64,000 nt of DNA, from the NCBI RefSeq assembly GCF_048128805.1, contig NC_136010.1, positions 29,637,980 through 29,701,979 of the forward strand. The letters run 5' to 3'. The notes below the pieces were generated by a model that saw only the letters and a list, made by a program, of their open reading frames with translations, did not search any database and was not told where the DNA came from. Positions 1 through 10,700 of the stretch are shown in pieces. The translations under genes were made by a program, and so were the position numbers. Position 1 is the stretch's first letter. Every line of letters begins with the position of its first letter. This DNA comes from Centroberyx gerrardi. Lineage: Eukaryota > Chordata > Actinopteri > Beryciformes > Berycidae.

Positions 1-365
1 GAAAAAGTCGCCAGATTTGTCGCTAGTCGCTTTTGAGAATAAAGTCGCCAGGGGGGTCTGAAAAGTCGCTAAATCTAGCGACAAAGTCACCAAATTGGCA
101 ACACAGACGCCAAAATGTACTATAGAACGGCATAGGCAGGCTGTCCGTGTCCGCTACTCGTCCGTGGCAATTTTTTGGAGTCGGCTATATCAGGGCCTTA
201 CAATCAGCAGCTCAATTCACATTCTCAGCCAGAATCTGACAGCTGGCCAAACAGTAGCGTATTAAGCACGATTTTTGCGGTTAAAAAAGTGGGGGGGACA
301 CAAACGGGATTTTGAAAAGAGGGGGGGACATGTCCCTCTCGTCCCCAGTGGAAATTACGCCTCAG
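1..365. repeat. old interspersed repeat(s), cut by window start
   Basis: The first ~110 bases repeat short 'aagtcgc' and 'gtcgcca' motifs. Positions ~288-360 hold two G-rich stretches (gggggggaca) and end in 'ggaaattacgcc', which I associate with a dispersed fish repeat. There is no coding potential. The family was not named because no terminal repeats are complete inside the window. Confidence 0.45.
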
Positions 366-591
366 GACTAAAGTATATGTGTATGGGCAAGGAAAAACGT
401 GTTTTTCATAATGTGGGACCTTTAAGCTGTGTAATCTAATTTAAATAAAAACAAGTCAAGCTTACTTGTAGACAAGCCTAACAGCAAGCTAGCTGTATCT
501 GCAAGTAAGCTAGGTAATACATTGCTTTACTGACGTTTCACTTTGAATTCTTATTGTTACTAAAGTTGACCGTGATGTCTTTAGATTTCAC

Positions 592-811
592 CTTGAATAA
601 AGTGATCAGAACACACTCTACTGCTCTGTGAAGGCTTGAATTTCTTCCGGTTGATCCTGGCTAACCACAAATTTCTCCTGGCTTGGCTAACTTCTTTTGT
701 AGCCTCTCCCTCACTCTCTCTCACCACTGGAATTCTGTAAAAACGTAATTGTCTCGTTTTGCCATCATTGGATTTGTTGTGACAGCCAAAGACTACACAC
801 GTAGTGACCAT
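592..811 (-). CDS. THAP-domain protein, first coding exon (partial gene)
   Basis: This exon encodes a complete THAP zinc-binding DNA-binding domain of the C2CH type. From the ATG at 811, Cys5 and Cys10 (C-x4-C) and a later C67-x2-H70 supply the zinc ligands. Trp49, Pro60 and the closing HF after H70 also fit the family. The exon ends after 73 codons plus one base at a GTGAAA donor (low edge 592), so the short in-frame tail to a stop beyond it is probably intron. The frame is also open further upstream (to 898), but M at 811 gives the usual start only a few residues before the first Cys. The sequence just upstream is CpG-containing and promoter-like. Later exons would lie below position 1 or be lost. 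THAP domains occur in host transcription factors and in P-element/Kolobok-type transposases, and this exon alone cannot separate the two. Confidence 0.7.
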
Positions 812-899
812 TTTCTCCTTAAACACGCATATTTTTCCATTTAACTGGTGAAATAACGTTATATCTCCCATTAACCTACCGTGCAGTTGCTGGCGCATA

Positions 900-1155
900 G
901 TCGGCGGACCGGGTGACGCTTATCCGTACATTATGGCGGACCGCGCTCGCGTGACATCGAATACTACCAATTCATAGTATTCCCATGATGTCACATGCAT
1001 TTCCTACCAATATGGCACTTTACAATACACACAGCTCATTGGCTGTGTTTGTCATTTGATTGTAATCACCTGTTAATTTATTACAATCACCTGTTATTTT
1101 CCTACCAAGATGGCTGTGTGGTGATGTAACAGAATACTATGAATAGGTAAATTCA
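900..1155. other. promoter-like / foldback region upstream of the THAP exon
   Basis: CpG-containing sequence adjoins the THAP exon (900-960). A small hairpin follows (gaatact at 959-965 against agtattc at 976-982). A related inverted copy begins near 1132 (gaatactatgaat). Two near-identical blocks, cctaccaatatggc and cctaccaagatggc, lie between them. This could be a MITE of ~190 bp or a promoter with duplicated sites; I could not decide. Confidence 0.35.
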
Positions 1156-1474
1156 GGCCATTTCCTTAGATCGTCATCCCAGTCAGCTACATGCGATGGA
1201 TGTGGTAGACCCTCTGACCTTCTCAGAACTGTGGATGCCTGTTCCCAAGTTTATGACATTTTAATGGAGCAATTTTAATTGAATTAGCTTGCTGGCTAGT
1301 TATAGAGTGTTGTGGAGTAGAGACTAGGTTTAAAGACGAGACAGTTTACTATGTTTACAGTAATCTAGATTTGGAAATTAATCTACCATATTTGCATATC
1401 ACTTTTATTTATAACGTTTTTGACTGAATCTACAGCCACAGTACAACAATCTTTTTTCAGGCATCTCTCTTAAT

Positions 1475-1610
1475 TTCTAGCCTGGCTGTTATTTGCCCAT
1501 AACCAATTCTCCAGTGGACCTCTGGACCTCCATGATGGCGCTAGATGAGGTTGATAGGAGATTTGTGACGGAACTGCAAAGCTTCTATGAGACAACTGCC
1601 ACCCCTTGTT
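1475..1610 (+). repeat. dispersed repeat, copy 1 (partner at 28678-28850)
   Basis: Shares 'tttctagcct', 'ggacctccatgatggc' and 'gagatttgtgacg' blocks in the same order with 28678-28850. It is therefore a low-copy dispersed repeat, not a gene. Confidence 0.5.
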
Positions 1611-1683
1611 ACTTACTCTCTTTGGTATGATTTATAGTCATCTTCGGTGAGTCAGTATTTAAGATTAACAAAGCTAAATTGAG

Positions 1684-1885
1684 GTGACAGGGTGGCCTAG
1701 TGGTAAGAGAGACCATCCTGTAACCAGAAGGTCCCTGGCTTAATCATTGTAAAAGCCAATGTTGTGTCCATGAGCAATCTTAAGTGCCCTTGAGCAAGAC
1801 ACACTGAACCTCTATTGAATAAGAGCATCAGCCTCAAGTGCCTCAATTATCAGTGTTAATGTAAATAGGCAACCTCACTACCATA
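1684..1885 (+). repeat. tRNA-derived SINE
   Basis: An A-box-like stretch (gtggcctagtgg) starts at 1692 and a degenerate B-box-like stretch (ggtccctggcttaatc) follows ~40 bases on. The body contains 'cccttgagcaagacac', which is characteristic of a widespread fish SINE body. The copy is old, with an imperfect B box. Confidence 0.65.
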
Positions 1886-2354
1886 TGTGGTTCCATGTAC
1901 CGCAACTTACATTCCTATTTTGACACAGATTTTGACAGATGCTGCTACATAATAGCATTATGTTTTTTTTATTGTATCACCCAAGGAAAAAAAAAAGCCT
2001 TTTCATGATTTTCTGATATTTTATTGAAATTTCAACAATAAATCAGCGACCCAATATTTTAGTGCAGCAATGAACTGATACAAAAAAAATACTTTGACCA
2101 TATGCTGCTCAGTTGCAACTTTGAGACTCCCTTAGCTTATAACCAACCACCAAAGCATAGAAGAGAGGAACAGTAGAGAAAATATAACCAATAAAAATGT
2201 AGCTCGGTAATTGGTTAGGTTTTTTGTAAAATAATTTTCTGTTAATATATAGGCAAAATCAGTAAAAATTAATTTGGTGAAGGTAGTACAAGAAACTATT
2301 GTCAAATAAACGATTACAAATAATAATTAAAAAAAAACAGTGCAGGTTTCCGTT

Positions 2355-2419
2355 TCAACAGCCAGTGCAGGCAACGGATTCGCAGATCTCACAGGCATCG
2401 GAATGGGCAGCCACAAATG
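2355..2419 (-). CDS. guca2a: guanylin exon 3 (mature peptide)
   Basis: 65 bases. The acceptor is ttttttcag before CATTTGTGG, and the split codon G|CA gives Ala90. It then encodes FVAAHSDACEICESVACTGC and a TGA stop (2357-2355). A (TA)n microsatellite sits only ~20 bases upstream of the acceptor in the transcript sense. Confidence 0.92.
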
Positions 2420-2437
2420 CTGAAAAAAGACAGATGT

Positions 2438-2498
<61 letters not shown>

Positions 2499-4609
2499 TT
2501 AGATTGTTTTGATTAATATTTGATCTCACTAAGAGCCCACTTTAGTAGTAGGCACACTTTAAAGCTGCATGAGGCAAGATTTTTTATGTAAAAATACACC
2601 CATCTTTTTAGCCTAAATTACAAAGTGGGGCTGCAGAAAAGAACGTCCCATCCCCTTTAAGTAGATTTGTCCTGTTTGCCCAAATTAATTTCTGGTGTCA
2701 AATCTTCTCCACACACAGAAAGTGACAAATCCAAATTGAAGATTGAAATCCAAAAGTGTCTCCTAATTAGCAGCGAGCGAGAAGAAGACATTAATGTCTG
2801 AGGAGTGCGCAGTTTACTAGCGTACGTTACATTATTTCTGGGTAATGCAGTTTTTCAAACTTTAAGAAATTCAAACAGGTATATCTCGCTGCCACATGGG
2901 GCCATCAAAGTGCAAAGTTGCCGATTGAAGCCTTAACCATCCCTTTCAAGACAAAAGGAATAATATTTTTTAGGCAATTGATTATCCTGCCACTTAGACT
3001 GATGCAGTGCTGGCTGAGACATCAACCATGAAGACTAACTCAACCCATTTAGCCCAATCCCTTCACCTCCCTGTCTTGGTCCCCTGCCCAATGATTTACA
3101 CTGCCTTGCTTAAATCAGCAAACCGCTAAAAAAATATTTTTAAACAAAACAGTATCTACCCAGCCTGGTCAGGGATGCTCCAGCATCTTTGTCTTGACAG
3201 AGAGGTTCAAACTCCTTGGGCAGAGAGGGATTGGCACATACAGCCATTGCTTTGGCTTCTACCAAGTGGAGGTTCTGCTCTGCTGAGGCTTCATTTCCAT
3301 TCATCAGAGCCCCCAGTTTCTTCACCGACTGCAGAGAGAATTTGTAGTCTCCCTCCTACGAAGAAATGAGATACTGTTAACTGAAAAGCAGCGTTAAAGT
3401 GAAATGCCATAACTCCTACAGCGTAAGTCCAATACACAACACTTGCTACACATATCCAGCTGTCTTCACTCTACAAATTTGCTTCAGAACCACTAGTCTG
3501 TCTGGATGGATTTTCCGCCATTTTGAATTTTTTGCTAAACAGTTTTTTCTGATAGGCTTTTTTGTTTTTTGTGGCTACAAATGTTACTTTAATTAAGAAA
3601 AAGTTTTCTTTATCAACAATTTCTGTTGGAATAAACATGTTAAAAAAAATTGCATTTGTACATTTTCCGCATTACAAACAATATAAACAACATATTTTAA
3701 ATTAAATTTAAGAAACTCATTGATAGATAACCAAACCCATTTCTGCAGTTTACATTGTAATTAGGGGTTCAAGTTGGTGGCACCGTAAATCTTTTCCATA
3801 TTATTACCAGTCAGTAAAGGCATGAATCCCTTTCATGGCCGCTTGCAGCTATATTTGTCCATGTTATTGTCCATTTTATTGTTTTGTCCTGGCACCTACG
3901 CTCAGCCACATCTCTCTTCAAATTGGCCCACCCAAGGTTTCTCTATTTTTTCCTAATATGTTTTTTTCTTGTGAGTTTTTCTTTATCTTCACTGAAGGTC
4001 TAAGGTTGGTGGTGCCAGGTAGGCTAGGTCAGCTAGGTAGGTTAGGTTATGTCTCTTCAACATGCTATTTTGTGTATTGTGTTTTGTTTTGTTTCCTTGT
4101 GTTTTATTTGTTGCATACTGTCTCGAATCATTTTGTTCTGTGATTGATTGTTGATCAGTCAGACCTAGTCAGGCTCATTTTCTGTTAAGTCCTTTGAGAC
4201 ATGCTTGTGATAAAGGGCTATATAAATAAATGTACTTGACTTGATATGTAAATGTATGGTATTGATTATGCTAGATAATCATCCCTTATACTGTATGTTG
4301 AAAGTGATACCACAGTGAAGAATAACACATTGTATCCTTGTTATGGTGGCTGTTTTAAAGATTGCCAAGCCAAAATTGCCTTGCCAAAAGCCAAGATACT
4401 GTAATTATTAAAAAGCCTCTACTGCTAAAAGCATAATGTACAAGGATATTGATGAGGAATGAAACAACCATTGAACAAATAACATAGCAAATTCCTTTCC
4501 AGGTCCCATTAAAGTTTTCTGTAAGGTGTGTTCTTACCGTGACTGTTACAGCACTGGACAGCTGGCACAAAGCTACAAGTAAAAGGGAGATGCAGATGGT
4601 AGTCTTCAT
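2355..4609 (-). CDS. guca2a: guanylin precursor (prohormone), complete 3-exon gene
   Basis: Encodes a 110-residue secreted precursor of the guanylin family, ligands that activate membrane guanylate cyclase C in gut and kidney epithelia to drive salt and water secretion. Exons are 4609-4538, 3355-3160 and 2419-2355, joined in phases 0 and 1 with GT/AG sites. Residues 1 to ~20 form a signal peptide (MKTTICISLLL...). Residues ~21-38 carry the conserved VTVTEGDYKFSLQSVKKL propeptide start. C64 and C77 are the two propeptide cysteines of the family. The mature peptide is the C-terminus, ending CEICESVACTGC. It has the C-x2-C-x4-C-x2-C pattern of two disulphides (99-107, 102-110) and no residue after the last Cys, which points to guanylin rather than uroguanylin. 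Length and three-exon layout match the family. Candidate polyadenylation signals (AATAAA on the minus strand) lie near 2020-2025 and 1969. Confidence 0.92.
2439..2496. repeat. (TA)n microsatellite in guanylin intron 2
   Basis: About 27 consecutive TA units, close to the exon 3 acceptor. Likely length-polymorphic. Confidence 0.95.
2559..2936. mobile_element. TTAA-flanked MITE in guanylin intron 2
   Basis: Starts ttaaagctgca and ends with the inverted form (tgaagccttaa), with 9 of 11 terminal bases matching and TTAA at both ends. The internal motif 'aggcaagattttt' followed by 'tgtaaaaat' recurs at ~32115, marking a family. Confidence 0.45.
3160..3355 (-). CDS. guca2a: guanylin exon 2 (propeptide)
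   Basis: 196 bases (65 codons plus 1). The acceptor is ...cgtag before GAGGGAGAC and the donor is GTAGAT. It encodes residues 25-89, including EGDYKFSLQSVKKL and the C64...C77 propeptide cysteines, and ends SLTRL before the split codon. Confidence 0.9.
4150..4245 (+). repeat. LINE 3' tail remnant in guanylin intron 1
   Basis: 'cctttgagacatgcttgtgataaagggctatataaataaa' type ending (key part ctatataaataaa at 4209-4221) followed by 'acttgacttgat', typical of the 3' end of fish L2-like LINEs. Confidence 0.5.
4538..4609 (-). CDS. guca2a: guanylin exon 1 (signal peptide)
   Basis: 24 codons from ATG at 4609 to a GTAAGA donor (low edge 4538), ending in phase 0 after ACG. It encodes a hydrophobic signal peptide and VTVT. 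This start is preferred over the in-frame upstream Met because it lies right at the signal peptide and ~100 bases below the TATA box. Confidence 0.9.
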
Positions 4610-4706
4610 CTTGCTGCTTTTTTTTGCTGGTGTAATTAATTTCTTTTTCACTTGCTCCTCTTGCGGTATCTCTCTCGGCTGTGGTTTGTACACAGCATTT
4701 CCTCAC

Positions 4707-4714
4707 TATTTATA
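4707..4714 (-). promoter_or_regulatory. TATA box of guanylin gene
   Basis: TATAAATA on the minus strand, ~100 bases upstream of the ATG at 4609. It predicts transcription starting near 4680 with a ~70-base 5' leader. Confidence 0.7.
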
Positions 4715-4757
4715 AAGGGTTTGTCTGATACAAGTGATGGGCTAGGCTTGAAGGCTA

Positions 4758-4770
4758 GTTAATGATGAAC
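4758..4770. promoter_or_regulatory. HNF1-like palindrome upstream of guanylin TATA box
   Basis: GTTAATGATGAAC matches the HNF1 consensus GTTAATNATTAAC at 11 of 12 defined positions. It lies ~45 bases upstream of the TATA box. HNF-1alpha is known to regulate mammalian guanylin promoters, so the position is functionally sensible; binding here is inferred. Confidence 0.6.
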
Positions 4771-4774
4771 AACA

Positions 4775-6758
4775 GATCATCACAGATTTATGATGCCATA
4801 AAAGCTTTGTTATTGTCCCACGCTGTTGACAAGTAGAAAGCAGAATTATGGGTTTTATATTCATGTTGCTGACACAAAGTAATCTGTACTGTACACACAT
4901 GATAATATGTCCTCAAATAGATAACACCTATTAGCTGAATGGTAATAATTCATCTCTTGCTCACCTTTGTCAAGATTATGTTAGGTAGATTGTGGTTCCT
5001 TTTCATAGTGTTCGGGAATAATTCTTTGCACACTGTTCATAAGTTGTATTTTCAACACATCCATGTGTCTAGTTTAGGACAACACATATTTGTGTTACTT
5101 TTCAACATACATATAAATATAATATAATATACAACATATATTAATAACATCTCTTTAAAACGGCACATCTTTGTGCTGAAGGCTGAACAGGCCAATAAAT
5201 TACAGCTCGCTCCATTGACAATTTGTCCCTTGGAAAAAAAGGGAATTAAAAGATTATGTTTAAATAATTTCCAAAGGTTCAGGGGAGTCTGTGGGAAGGG
5301 AAATCTTTAGTGGCCCAATATTTAAACGTGCAAACATAAAGATTGAATTAATCAAATATCAGTAATCAAAAATTCATCATCAGATCCCTTGATACATGGA
5401 TCAACTGCATGACAGAGCTAAGGTTTCAAAAAGCATTTTTATCTGCAAGAGGCAAAGGAGAATGAAACATATTCTGCCCCTCTCCCAAATCAAAACACTA
5501 AATTCATGTTCTTGATTGCTCTGACACAGTATAATTCATTCCAGCCTCACAAGTTATCTAATGATTAAAAAAAAACAGAGTCTGTTTACTTTCACAGTCA
5601 ATAAATTTTGTTTGTTGGTTAAATAGGCCTACCAAGATATCTAGATGTGGACATGGACTATACTGATGTATGTGGGTACGTCAATAGTACGTATGTAAAG
5701 CAGGTACGTCAATAGTGATATCAATCAATATATCAATAGTGAACACGGTGAAACCTGATGACAAATCAGTTGCCGTCAGTGGGTGCATCCACTAAGCTTC
5801 CAATGCATGTTTATACTGCAGAGCAGTTTCAAACATACAAAATATACCTTCAGACTGTCATCCAACACAATTAGCTCTCATGGCTAATAGTCATGATGGC
5901 TAATCTTATACCAAAGGAGAAATTACAATTCTGATGAACAAGCTGCATATGACATCATTCTATATGTAGCAATACATTATATTATAATATTAGTGTATTA
6001 ATATTACTGTGAACATGTATATTTTAACATTTGCATGCACAATATAATTTGCAAGCACAACTTTAAGTTGTTATTCAAATGAAAAACACTTACATAAATG
6101 TATAGTATGAGATTTATATTCACCGGTAAAATTTTGTGACTTATCTTTGTATTTATGATAGACAACATCTTAACAACACAGATGCTTGCCTGCAGTGCAT
6201 CATCACTGGTGGATTTCAGTCAGGGGAACTTAAGGGGATGGATCAGCACTTGACATTTCACCCGCAGAGCTTAAACAATCACACCAGGGCTTTTTCTCTT
6301 ACAAGGTCACATTGTAGGCACTTAAAGGTTTAAGTGGACTTTGTCTGATGTTGCCACATTTTCCACTGATCCAACACCTCTTTGCAAACATGTTAATATA
6401 ACAATGAGTGTAACACAGTTTCGTGTTTGTGTTTTACGTTCAGCAGAACAATAACTTCTGAAAATTCACAAGCATAGACAAGAGAAAATTATAAAATGGG
6501 TATTAGAGACCAGAACAATATGACACAGGATAGAAAAGATACAAGTTAAGACAAACTACATTAGCTGCAGCTTGCAGAGAACATCCCATGACATTGATTA
6601 CGCATGACAACATTCAAACATAGGCATGTGTAAGCACCCCACAAATAAAGATAAACTGATCCACATAGCAAAAGAGTTTCTGAGTGCATTTATCCTTGAC
6701 ACAATCCCCCAGTTTCAGTCAATCATAGAGAGTCTGGGATGTCAATCATAAACTTGCT
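4775..6758. other. intergenic, no feature recognised
   Basis: AT-rich sequence between the guanylin promoter and the 3' end of the lactbl1-like gene. No coding exon, complete repeat or RNA gene could be supported. It may hold the lactbl1 3' UTR just below 6759, but no clear minus-strand AATAAA was found close to the stop. Confidence 0.4.
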
Positions 6759-7737
6759 TTATGAAGTAAAATATGGTCTGCTAGCTATCCTGATCACCCT
6801 GTAAGTGTTGAGTCCTGGGGAATCGAACCCTGCCGACACACCCTTCTTGCTGAAAGGGTAGAAGTTGAAGAGTTGTCTGTCCTGTGCCTCCAAGGAGACT
6901 GAGGCGCTGTTTACCTTCAGTTTGCAAGGGTATGTGCTCTCAAATACCACCCTGAACACCCTCTCTTGTAGGTAATCCAGTCGGATGGTTCGGTATTTGG
7001 ACGACACAGTTGTATCCACCTGTGGCCCAAACTGCTGCATGACCAGCACCCCATCTGTGTCCACCTTAATCTCATAGAAAGTCATATTCCTGTAAGTGAA
7101 AAAGCCCACATATGGAGTTGGGTCGGGCGGTGGCCTGAGTGTGCGCCGAGCATCCCTGAACGCTCTCTCCACGGCGGGAATGAGATAGCTGTAGGCCTGG
7201 CTCACCAGGTCCTGGTCCGCTGGCCGAACCCCGGCCATCAGGATCACCAGCCCCAGCTTGAGTCGTGGCACCAGGGAGAGGGCGGCAGCGTAGCCGTCCA
7301 GGTCGCCGTCCTTCCTCACCACATCATAGCCCAGCTGCTCATTGATCTCCCAGGGTGTGCCGGTGGAGTTGGCAAAGTAGCCACTGTGGCAACGGAAGAC
7401 TGGGGTCAGCATGGTGTTGAGGGTATCCTGGCGAAGCAATGGCCGGCTGTACGCCCCCAGAAGAACCATTGCCAGCTTGGCCATGTCAGCTGCTGTGGAG
7501 TACATTTGACCTGCAGGTCGGTACCAGCCAAGGTTATAGAGGGGAGCCGGTTGGCCGCTGCTGTACACGCCCACAGCCATTTGACTCTTAATGGCTGGAG
7601 TTATGTTGAAACCAGTGTCGTCCATGCCCAGCTGCTCCAGGATGTTGCCTGACACCCAGCTCTCATAGTCCCAGCCAGTCACCTTCTGGGCCAAGATGTT
7701 GGCCATTAAGGAAAATGCCACATTGCTATAGTGACAT
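6759..7737 (-). CDS. lactbl1: lactbl1 exon 6 (YxN motif and C-terminal half)
   Basis: 979 bases (1 plus 326 codons including the stop at 6761-6759). It opens CHYSNVAFSLMANILAQKV with the YxN motif (Y240, N242). It continues through LGMDDTGF and GWYRPAGQMYSTAADMAKLA, typical of the lactamase fold, and RKDGDLDGYAA, a candidate third motif, to a ~200-residue C-terminal domain. GC content is clearly higher than in the flanks. Confidence 0.93.
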
Positions 7738-10700
7738 CTAAGGGAGGGAAAAGACAGTAATAGGCATTATGTGCTGGCCCTCTAAACACAAGCATCCCTT
7801 TGGTATTTTGTAGGGCTGCCCCCTAATAGTCGACCAAACGTTAGTCGATGAGAAGAGTCTTAGTCGACTTAGTCAAGTTTTCATTGGTCAGTTAGTCGCA
7901 GGAAACAAAAAAAACCCCCCAAAAAACCCCTCAAACTCCATTCGGGAGCTGCGCCTTGTCGTTAAAAAGTTATTAGACCAGGGTTGCACTTGGCGGGTGT
8001 ATTGCTGGGGACCCACGGACGTGCAGTGTCGGATTTGGTGCAATTTGGACACGCGACACGTTCAATATTAATAAACTTTGAATAAACAAGCGGACAGCGC
8101 TCTGTGCAGCAGCGGGGCTCAAAGCAAGCGACTGATAGCCTACGCCTATTGTGTGTTTTTTTTGGGTGAACCACAGTGTATTTCACCGGTGTTTCTGACC
8201 GCGAGAAGCTGCAACTTGGGTGTGTTTTTTCCCGTGAACCAGAGTGTATTTCACCGCTGTTTCTGACCGCGAGTAGCCGCGACTTGGGTGTGTTTTTAAA
8301 AATATATATATATGTTTAAATAATTAAATTAATATCATAAATGTGCGACGACTAGTCGACTAATGGCTTGAACTAACGACTACTAGTCGACTAGGAAAAT
8401 CTTTGGTCGGGGGCAGCCCTAGTATTTTGTATTCAAACATACACATTTATGAATTCATAACCTCTTTTTTGTGTGATAACTGATTAGCCATAAGATATGC
8501 ATGTACTGTCTAAAGTCATCACAGTCAAAAGTAGAGTGACACAAAAAGGAAATTATGTCTTACTTGGTGCCTGGATTTGCCACAAGGACATCATCCTGTA
8601 ACAAATCAAGGGCTGCCTGTGTATCTCCACTCCAAAGGAGATTAGTTGCCCTTAGTCTTCTAGGTAAACCTGTAAAAATACAAGTATTTATAATCCAAGA
8701 AACTCATGCTGTAGGAAAAGAAACTTTTTAATGAAAAATCCTTATGATGTGGGGGAAAGAAAGCAGTGCTAGTGAGCAAACCTGTGGGTACAGTTTTCTC
8801 CATGAATTCATTGCATTGTATTGGCTGGTTTAATGAAAGGACGATACTCAAATTGCAAGGAGAAAAAAACATGTCAAATGCAACTATGTAAGAACTTAAA
8901 CACTGTCCACCATTTAAAGCTGTGATTAGACTGGAATTGTTAAGTTCTCAGCTTCTTCTCAGAAAACCACGTGCCCTCATTGCCAAGGATTCCCACAAAA
9001 ACGTCCTCTCCTGTGTCTCCATCTCTCTCCTTTCCAACTGAATAAATTAAGAACATTAAAGGTCAGTATACTGTCAACTCTTCTTTTTTAGAGCAGGGCT
9101 TCCTCCTCTTTTAATCCCACCATTTCAGTCTGAGACCTGAGAGCTGATTAGTTCTATCTTTAGAGACCAGCTCATTCCTAATTATAGATTCTCTTGCTAT
9201 TCATGATGTAAGCCAAGGTTAGGTAAGGTGCTGTATTGGGTAGTAGGGACGTGTCCTGAACAAATATTACACAGTCTCCAGTATGAGAATATAGACCTAG
9301 ATTTTGACCCCATGTGCTTAGTTCACACACTGCTGCCACACTGCCACTGTGACACAATGGGGTGATAGGAAGTGGAACCACCCATTAACTGCAATGTCAT
9401 AGCTTTGTTATAAAATATGTATACACCACTTCAAGAAGTGAAATAATGAAATCAACAGGCAAGATACACTATTGGAATCACAAACCTATTAGGCTAGCAA
9501 TTGTTTTTAAGATTTATTTTTAAAATTGTTTTTGTCTTTTTAAATAGATGTGAGTGAATTAGTGGTAAGTTTACTGACTTTCATTCATACCGAAGCAAGA
9601 AAACAGCACCAAAAAATATTCAACCTTCAACCTTATAATTATGATGGAAAAATTGTAGTTTTTTGCTTGCTGTTTTCTACAATTCTGATGCTTGATTTTT
9701 TTCTATTATAGGAAAGTCAATGCAGCACTCAGGAGGACCTCCCCCACCCCAGACTTTTTTTTTCTAATTTAAGATGCCACTCAGGTAAATAAAGTACAGT
9801 AACTAGCCAAAAAAGATGCCAGTATTGCCTCAAGATCAATCCTCTGTTTTTAGTTTTAGGTAGCAAAGTAGGCAACTTAAGTGCACTTAAGTTGAAGGAC
9901 ATCATTGGGAACCCATGCACGGGAAGACAGGGGCTCAGAACCATCCACTTCCAGTAATGGGGAAAAGCAGATGCAGGAGAGAGGAGAGAGATGATCCAGG
10001 CCGAGGTACGACATCTGGAGGGGGAAAGTCGGAGGGCAAGAGCAGTGGAACTGGCATCTCAGGGAGCTTGGACAAAGTGGGACTTCCCAAAGAGGAAAGT
10101 CTCATGGGCCGAACTCTGGAAGCTGGAGCCCTTCCAGATTTCTTTTCTGCTGCGATCGGTATACGACACCCTCCCATCACCAGCAAATCTGCACAGATGG
10201 GGGTTGAGAGAAGATCCACTGTGCAAGCTCTGTGGAAAGACAGGCACAATGGCCCACATCCTGTCAGGTTGCAACACCGCACTCACCCAACGGAAATACA
10301 GGTGGCAGCATGACAAAGTGCTCCTGGCTCTAGTGAACATCTTGGAGCAGGAGAGGTGCAAGAAACTGCAAACCCATGGGACACCAGAACCATCCATCCA
10401 GTTGATCAGGGCGGGGGAGAAGCCCTCTGCCCCCAGAAAGACCAGGAGCAACATCCTTCAAAAGGCACAAGGGTGGGAGATGAGGGTGGACTTGGCAAGT
10501 AAGCTGCAGTTCCCCCCAGTCGTTCAAACATCCCTGAGGCCGGACGTGGTCATCTGGTCAGAGCAGGCAAGGAAGATAATCCTGATCGAACTGACTGTCC
10601 CATGGGAGGGAAGGTGTGTGACGAAAGGAAAGCCACCAAGTACCAGGATCTGGTCCAAGAATGTAAGGATAAAGGGTGGCAGGCCTGGCTATTCCCAGTC

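Noticed and set aside
2299..2502. Plus-strand frame across the (TA)n tract ending in many Tyr-Ile pairs
   Set aside because: Antisense to guanylin exon 3 and created by the microsatellite.
7386..7652. Plus-strand frame opposite lactbl1 exon 6
   Set aside because: A shadow of the GC-rich coding exon on the other strand.
8940..9060. Possible extra lactbl1 exon after a ttattcag-like acceptor on the minus strand
   Set aside because: Exons 4 and 5 join directly in phase and preserve the family sequence, leaving no room for another exon.
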